From Deltaproteobacteria bacterium (GTDB taxonomy: Bacteria > SAR324 > JACQKK01): a stretch of 7,406 nt of DNA. The notes under the pieces were generated by a model. The model had not been told where the DNA came from. It ran no database searches and was given only the letters and a program-made list of their open reading frames with translations. This document shows positions 4,660 through 7,406 of the stretch, piece after piece (position 1 is the first letter of the stretch; each line of letters opens with the position of its first letter). The translations under genes were made by a program, and so were the position numbers. The stretch spans positions 1 through 7,406 of the forward strand of contig JAOUFO010000084.1 in NCBI GenBank assembly GCA_029858165.1, given 5' to 3'.

Positions 4660-6180
4660 CTACACAACCCCCCGGTCCAGCTTGCGGTATTGGATGGCTT
4701 CCGCCACATGGGCGGCCTCTATGGGGGTGGATCCGGCCATATCGGCGATGGTGCGGGAAACCTTGAGAATGCGGGTGTAGGCCCTGGCCGAAAGGCTCAG
4801 TTTTTCCATGGCATTGCGCAACAGGGCCAGCCCTTCGGGGTTGGGCTGGCAGTGGGCCTCCATTTCGGCGGGGGTCATCAGGGCGTTGGGCCTGCCGTTG
4901 AGCCGGGCGGCCATCCGCCCCCGGGCCGCCTCCACCCGCTGGCGAACATGGGGAGAGCTTTCCCCCCGGCGGGCATCGGCCAGTTTGTCAAAGGGGGTGG
5001 CGGGCACATCCACCTGCAAATCTATGCGGTCCAACAGGGGGCCGGAGATGCGCCCCCGGTATCGGGCCACATCCCCCGGAGAACACCGGCACCGGTGGCC
5101 CGCATCCCCCAAATAGCCGCAGGGGCAGGGATTCAACGCCGCCACCAGCATAAAGCTGCACGGAAACTCCAAACTCATGGCGGCGCGGGATATGGTCAGC
5201 CGCCGCTCCTCCAACGGCTGGCGCAACAGTTCCAGCACATTGCGGGGGAATTCCGGCAATTCGTCCAAAAACAGCACCCCGTTGTGGGCCAGAGAAATCT
5301 CCCCCGGCTGGGGAATGGAGCCGCCCCCCACCAGCCCCGCCGGGCTGATGGAGTGGTGCGGCGACCGAAACGGACGCTGGGCCACCAGCGGCTGACCCGG
5401 CCCCAACAACCCGGCAATGGAATGGATGCGGGTGGTCTCCAGGGTTTCATCAAAGGTGATGGCGGGCAATATGGTGGGCAGACGGCGGGCCAGCATGGTC
5501 TTGCCGCTGCCGGGGGGACCCATCAGCATCAAATGATGGCTCCCTGCCGCGGCGATTTCCAACGCCCGCTTCACCTGCTCCTGCCCCTTTACATCCCGCA
5601 TATCCTCGCCGTACAGGGCCGCCTGGGCAAACAGCCCCTGGGTGTCCACCGGCTCCGGCGTGGGGGTAAACTCCCCCCGCAGCAAACCGATGGTCTCCTC
5701 CAGGCTTTCCACCGGCAGCAGATTCAGCCCCTCCACCACCGCGGCCTCGCGGGCATTGCCCCTGGGCAGCACCAAACCCTTCAACCCCATCTTTCTGGCC
5801 GCCAAAGCAATGGGAAGCGCCCCCCGGATGGGCCGCACCCGCCCCTCCAGGGACAATTCCCCCACCAGCAGATACCCATCCAGCCGGGCCGGAGAAAACG
5901 CCTCCAAGGCTCCCATCAGGGTGGCCGCGATGGCCAGATCAAACCCGGAACCGATCTTGCGCATTTCCGCCGGGGCCAGGTTCACCGTGATGCGGCGCAC
6001 CGGAAAATTGAACCCCGAATTGGTGATGGCCGCGGTGATCCGCTCCTTGCTTTCCTTGATGGTCCCGTCGGGCAAACCCACAATCGTAAACTGGTTTAAA
6101 CCCAGGGCCAGGTCCACCTCCACCTCAATGGGGTGGGCCTCCACACCCAATACCGAAGCCGATAACGATTTTGCGAGCAT
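4660..6180 (-). CDS. comM: YifB/ComM family Mg-chelatase-like AAA+ ATPase
   Basis: ComM is a cytoplasmic hexameric AAA+ helicase. In naturally competent bacteria it promotes branch migration while incoming single-stranded DNA is integrated by recombination; it is also widespread in species not known to be competent. The 506-residue product has the full three-part plan: an N-terminal ChlI/Lon-substrate-like domain (about 1-170), the Mg-chelatase AAA+ core (about 195-395) and the C-terminal helical domain (about 405-500). Visible motifs are Walker A GPPGSGKT (221-228), Walker B VLFLDE (302-307), sensor N350, the family four-cysteine loop C352/C354/C364/C366, LLDRIDL (382-388), and SARAYTRILKVSRTIADM (464-481) near the sensor-2 arginine. 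All appear intact. The ATG at 6180 has GGAAGA nine bases upstream (6195-6190). No other competence genes are in the window, so DNA uptake cannot be inferred. The long antisense reading frame opposite it is a composition artefact. Confidence 0.96.
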   Translation of the reverse strand: MLAKSLSASVLGVEAHPIEVEVDLALGLNQFTIVGLPDGTIKESKERITAAITNSGFNFPVRRITVNLAPAEMRKIGSGFDLAIAATLMGALEAFSPARLDGYLLVGELSLEGRVRPIRGALPIALAARKMGLKGLVLPRGNAREAAVVEGLNLLPVESLEETIGLLRGEFTPTPEPVDTQGLFAQAALYGEDMRDVKGQEQVKRALEIAAAGSHHLMLMGPPGSGKTMLARRLPTILPAITFDETLETTRIHSIAGLLGPGQPLVAQRPFRSPHHSISPAGLVGGGSIPQPGEISLAHNGVLFLDELPEFPRNVLELLRQPLEERRLTISRAAMSLEFPCSFMLVAALNPCPCGYLGDAGHRCRCSPGDVARYRGRISGPLLDRIDLQVDVPATPFDKLADARRGESSPHVRQRVEAARGRMAARLNGRPNALMTPAEMEAHCQPNPEGLALLRNAMEKLSLSARAYTRILKVSRTIADMAGSTPIEAAHVAEAIQYRKLDRGVV

Positions 6181-6518
6181 CAGGGTTTATCTTCCAGGGG
6201 TTATCCGCCAGGGCGGGTCGGCAGGGGCCGGGCCACAGCGCCCCCTGTAAAGCGAAGTTATCCCTTATCAGATGAAAGGCCGGTTGGCCAGGGGGGGCGG
6301 GTTGCGGTTCCCTTTTGAGCGTGGTAGAGATGCTTTTAAGGAAGCTGAAAGGGCGACCAAGGGGGGAATCTCCTGTATAGCATCAGGGGAAGTTTCCCAT
6401 TCCTGCCCGCTTTAAAATTGGGGCTGGCGGAGATGGTTGCCTCTCCTCCAGGGGGCTGGTTTCCCCCTTTTCGGGGGCTGTTCCGGGTGAGAACCCGGAT
6501 TTTGGGCGCAATTCCGCC
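6181..6518. other. Intergenic region upstream of comM; no gene seen
   Basis: These 338 bases contain no credible coding frame on either strand. The part nearest comM (6181-6250) is its probable leader, with the SD at 6190-6195 and a CAGGGG/CCCCTG stem (6222-6227 with 6242-6247). The middle part is unremarkable, with GATAA-like strings but no convincing -35/-10 pair. The right part (6429-6519, partly beyond this interval) holds a run of short perfect hairpins downstream of the transposase remnant, and may include the lost end of an insertion sequence. Confidence 0.6.
6482..6499. repeat. 7-bp hairpin with GAGA tetraloop
   Basis: TCCGGGT (6482-6488) and ACCCGGA (6493-6499) form a perfect stem closed by GAGA, a GNRA-type loop when read as plus-strand RNA. 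TTTT follows at 6500-6503, so on the plus strand it resembles a weak terminator. It lies about 20 bases downstream of the stop of the leftward transposase remnant and next to a second stem, GGGCG/CGCCC (6504-6508 with 6515-6519). Confidence 0.5.
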
Positions 6519-6710
6519 CTAAGCGGGGGCCTCCAGCACGGTCATTCTTTTGATATTGAAGGCCATCACCAACAGAAAGGCGTGGCTGGCGTTGCGGAAC
6601 AGTCCCAGGTAACGGACGCGGCGAAAGCCGTAGTTTTGCTTCAGGGTTCCGAAGACCCGCTCCACGGCGGCCCCCCGTGTGTACTTGAGCGTTCTTGCCT
6701 CAACAGCCCT
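6519..6710 (-). pseudogene. C-terminal remnant of an IS5-like (DDE) transposase
   Basis: The minus strand reads open for 63 codons to a TAG at 6519-6521. The product contains VERVFGTLKQNYGFRRVRYL, then a GLFRNASHAFLLVMAFNIKRM stretch. This is the conserved C-terminal region of IS5-family DDE transposases, including the catalytic-glutamate helix (the E of VERVFG) and the YLGL-RN and N-KR motifs. The frame is closed upstream by a stop at 6711-6713. Nothing upstream resembles the rest of a transposase, so roughly the first four fifths are deleted. There is no start codon at a sensible position and it cannot be functional. The family call rests on motif recall; IS1182 or another DDE_Tnp_1 group is the alternative. 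The break lies within about 20 bases of the yqhA promoter, so the deletion or flanking rearrangement may have set the present regulation of that gene. Confidence 0.82.
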
Positions 6711-6721
6711 TTACCCCCCCA

Positions 6722-6750
6722 TTGACGTCCTCCCTCCCCGCCCCTAGAAT
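6722..6750 (+). promoter_or_regulatory. Sigma70-type promoter of yqhA
   Basis: TTGACG (6722-6727) and TAGAAT (6745-6750) are separated by exactly 17 bases. Each matches the sigma70 consensus at five of six positions. Transcription would begin near 6757, leaving a leader of about 57 bases before the yqhA ATG. The spacer is almost pure pyrimidine. This is the best promoter match I found in the window. Confidence 0.72.
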
Positions 6751-6813
6751 ATCCATTCAGCCAGCCCAAGGGCATCCCTGCCCCAGGCTTAACCCAGCAA
6801 TGGAAGGATAGGA

Positions 6814-7323
6814 ATGAAACGGATTGAAAACGCGGTGGAGCAGGTGATTTTTGCCAGCCGCTGGATACAGGTGCCCCTGTATGTGGGTTTGATTGGGGCT
6901 TCTATTTTATACGCCTACAAGTTTTTGGTGGAATTTGCCCATTTGGTGGTGGAAACCCCTGAGATCAGTGAGGAGCATTTGATGCTGGGGATATTGACAT
7001 TGGTGGACATCACCATGGTGTTGAACCTGCTGGTGATGGTGATCATCGGGGGTTATGCCACCTTTGTGAGCCACATAGATATTGAGGGCCATGAGGACCA
7101 CCCGGACTGGCTGGACAAGATAGACGCGGGGACCATGAAGGTAAAGCTGGCCACGGCCCTGGTGAGCATATCGGGGATTCACCTGTTGAAGGGGTTTATC
7201 AACATTGCCAACACGGACCCGGAGCATTTGAAGTGGCAGTTGGCCATCCATGGGATGTTTCTGGTGTCGGCCATCCTGCTGGCCTATACCGAAGTGGTGC
7301 TGAAAAAATCCCACGCCCATTGA
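6814..7323 (+). CDS. yqhA: UPF0114 (YqhA) family inner-membrane protein
   Basis: This 169-residue integral-membrane protein belongs to the UPF0114/YqhA family (TIGR00645), whose biochemical function is not established. Features shared with E. coli YqhA as I recall it are FASRW near the start (13-17), LVD (63-65), LLVMV (72-76), GY-x2-FVS-x2-D (80-89), WL-x-K-x-DA (99-105), and K-x-K-x-A followed by IS-x-IHLL (109-125). Hydrophobic helices lie at about 18-40, 56-80, 110-130 and 142-162. Length is normal for the family and no lesion is visible. A strong ribosome binding site, GGAAGGA (6802-6808), sits five bases before the ATG, and a sigma70-type promoter lies upstream. The gene is transcribed alone and diverges from comM across the transposase remnant. 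No neighbour suggests its role. Confidence 0.93.
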   Translation: MKRIENAVEQVIFASRWIQVPLYVGLIGASILYAYKFLVEFAHLVVETPEISEEHLMLGILTLVDITMVLNLLVMVIIGGYATFVSHIDIEGHEDHPDWLDKIDAGTMKVKLATALVSISGIHLLKGFINIANTDPEHLKWQLAIHGMFLVSAILLAYTEVVLKKSHAH

Positions 7324-7325
7324 CC

Positions 7326-7398
7326 AAAAAAGAAAGGCACCAGCCAGCCTGCGGCGTTTGGAGCCGGTAGGCGACACAACGCAGGGCTGTGCTGGTGC
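7326..7398 (-). terminator. Large hairpin with T-rich tail, terminator for a convergent gene
   Basis: GCACCAGC (7337-7344) pairs with GCTGGTGC (7391-7398). Inside it CAGCCTGCG (7345-7353) pairs with CGCAG-G-GCTG (7380-7389) with one bulged base. Read leftward, the stem is followed by CTTTCTTTTTT (complement of 7326-7336), the arrangement of a rho-independent terminator for a minus-strand gene beyond the right edge. It starts within 15 bases of the yqhA stop, so it may also end yqhA if a T tract lies past the window edge. Confidence 0.6.
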
Positions 7399-7406
7399 TG
7401 GACAGG

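Noticed and set aside
4615..4660. GGGGGAA/TTCCCCC pairing after the comM stop as a terminator
   Set aside because: The loop is about 32 bases and no T run follows on the minus strand, so the match is likely due to base composition.
4690..6099. Long plus-strand reading frame (about 469 codons) opposite comM
   Set aside because: It is entirely antisense to an intact, highly conserved comM. Its translation is Gly/Gln/His-rich with no recognisable domain, as expected from GC-biased antisense frames.
6181..6520. Riboswitch or known structured RNA in the comM leader
   Set aside because: I looked for TPP, c-di-GMP, Moco and 6S-like signatures and recognised none of their conserved cores.
7337..7398. 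Edge hairpin as an integron attC site
   Set aside because: The simple terminal boxes expected of attC (RYYYAAC and GTRRRY-like ends) are not at the ends of the stem, and no integrase or cassette context is present. The T tract favours a terminator.

Overview
The window reads as ordinary chromosomal DNA from a Gram-negative bacterium. It is fairly GC-rich, with long G and C runs. The gene set (ComM/YifB ATPase, a YqhA/UPF0114 membrane protein, a RimI-like acetyltransferase, a DrrA/CcmA-type ABC exporter) suits Proteobacteria or a related phylum such as Desulfobacterota. No rRNA or tRNA gene is present to place it, so I do not name a genus.

Layout, left to right. At 1-40 is a strong C/G-rich hairpin of unknown role. 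At 134-2052 a two-gene ABC-2 exporter operon (ATPase, then permease, ATGA overlap) reads rightward and ends at a hairpin plus T9 terminator. At 2136-2687 a RimI-like GNAT acetyltransferase reads leftward. Across a roughly 240-base divergent region, a class I SAM methyltransferase (2929-3741) reads rightward. It converges on a sterol desaturase/fatty-acid hydroxylase-like membrane protein (3827-4420, leftward). The gap between these two holds a perfect hairpin and a G-tract compatible with a G-quadruplex. Upstream of the hydroxylase are two perfect palindromes, then the full-length comM gene (4660-6180, leftward).

The 633 bases at 6181-6813 carry no intact gene. They hold a GC-rich comM leader, a run of small hairpins, the last ~60 codons of a transposase (IS5-like, leftward, truncated) and a clean sigma70-type promoter. 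That promoter drives a yqhA homologue (6814-7323, rightward). The window ends in a large hairpin followed, on the minus strand, by a T-rich tract, which is probably the terminator of a convergent gene beyond the right edge.

Only the two ABC genes clearly form an operon. The other genes look like separately transcribed units with no shared pathway visible. I see no defence system, CRISPR array, prophage or biosynthetic cluster. The more interesting signals are regulatory or structural: a predicted leaderless promoter with an inverted repeat in its spacer, a hairpin plus G-tract between convergent genes, paired palindromes before the hydroxylase, and the decayed IS beside the yqhA promoter.
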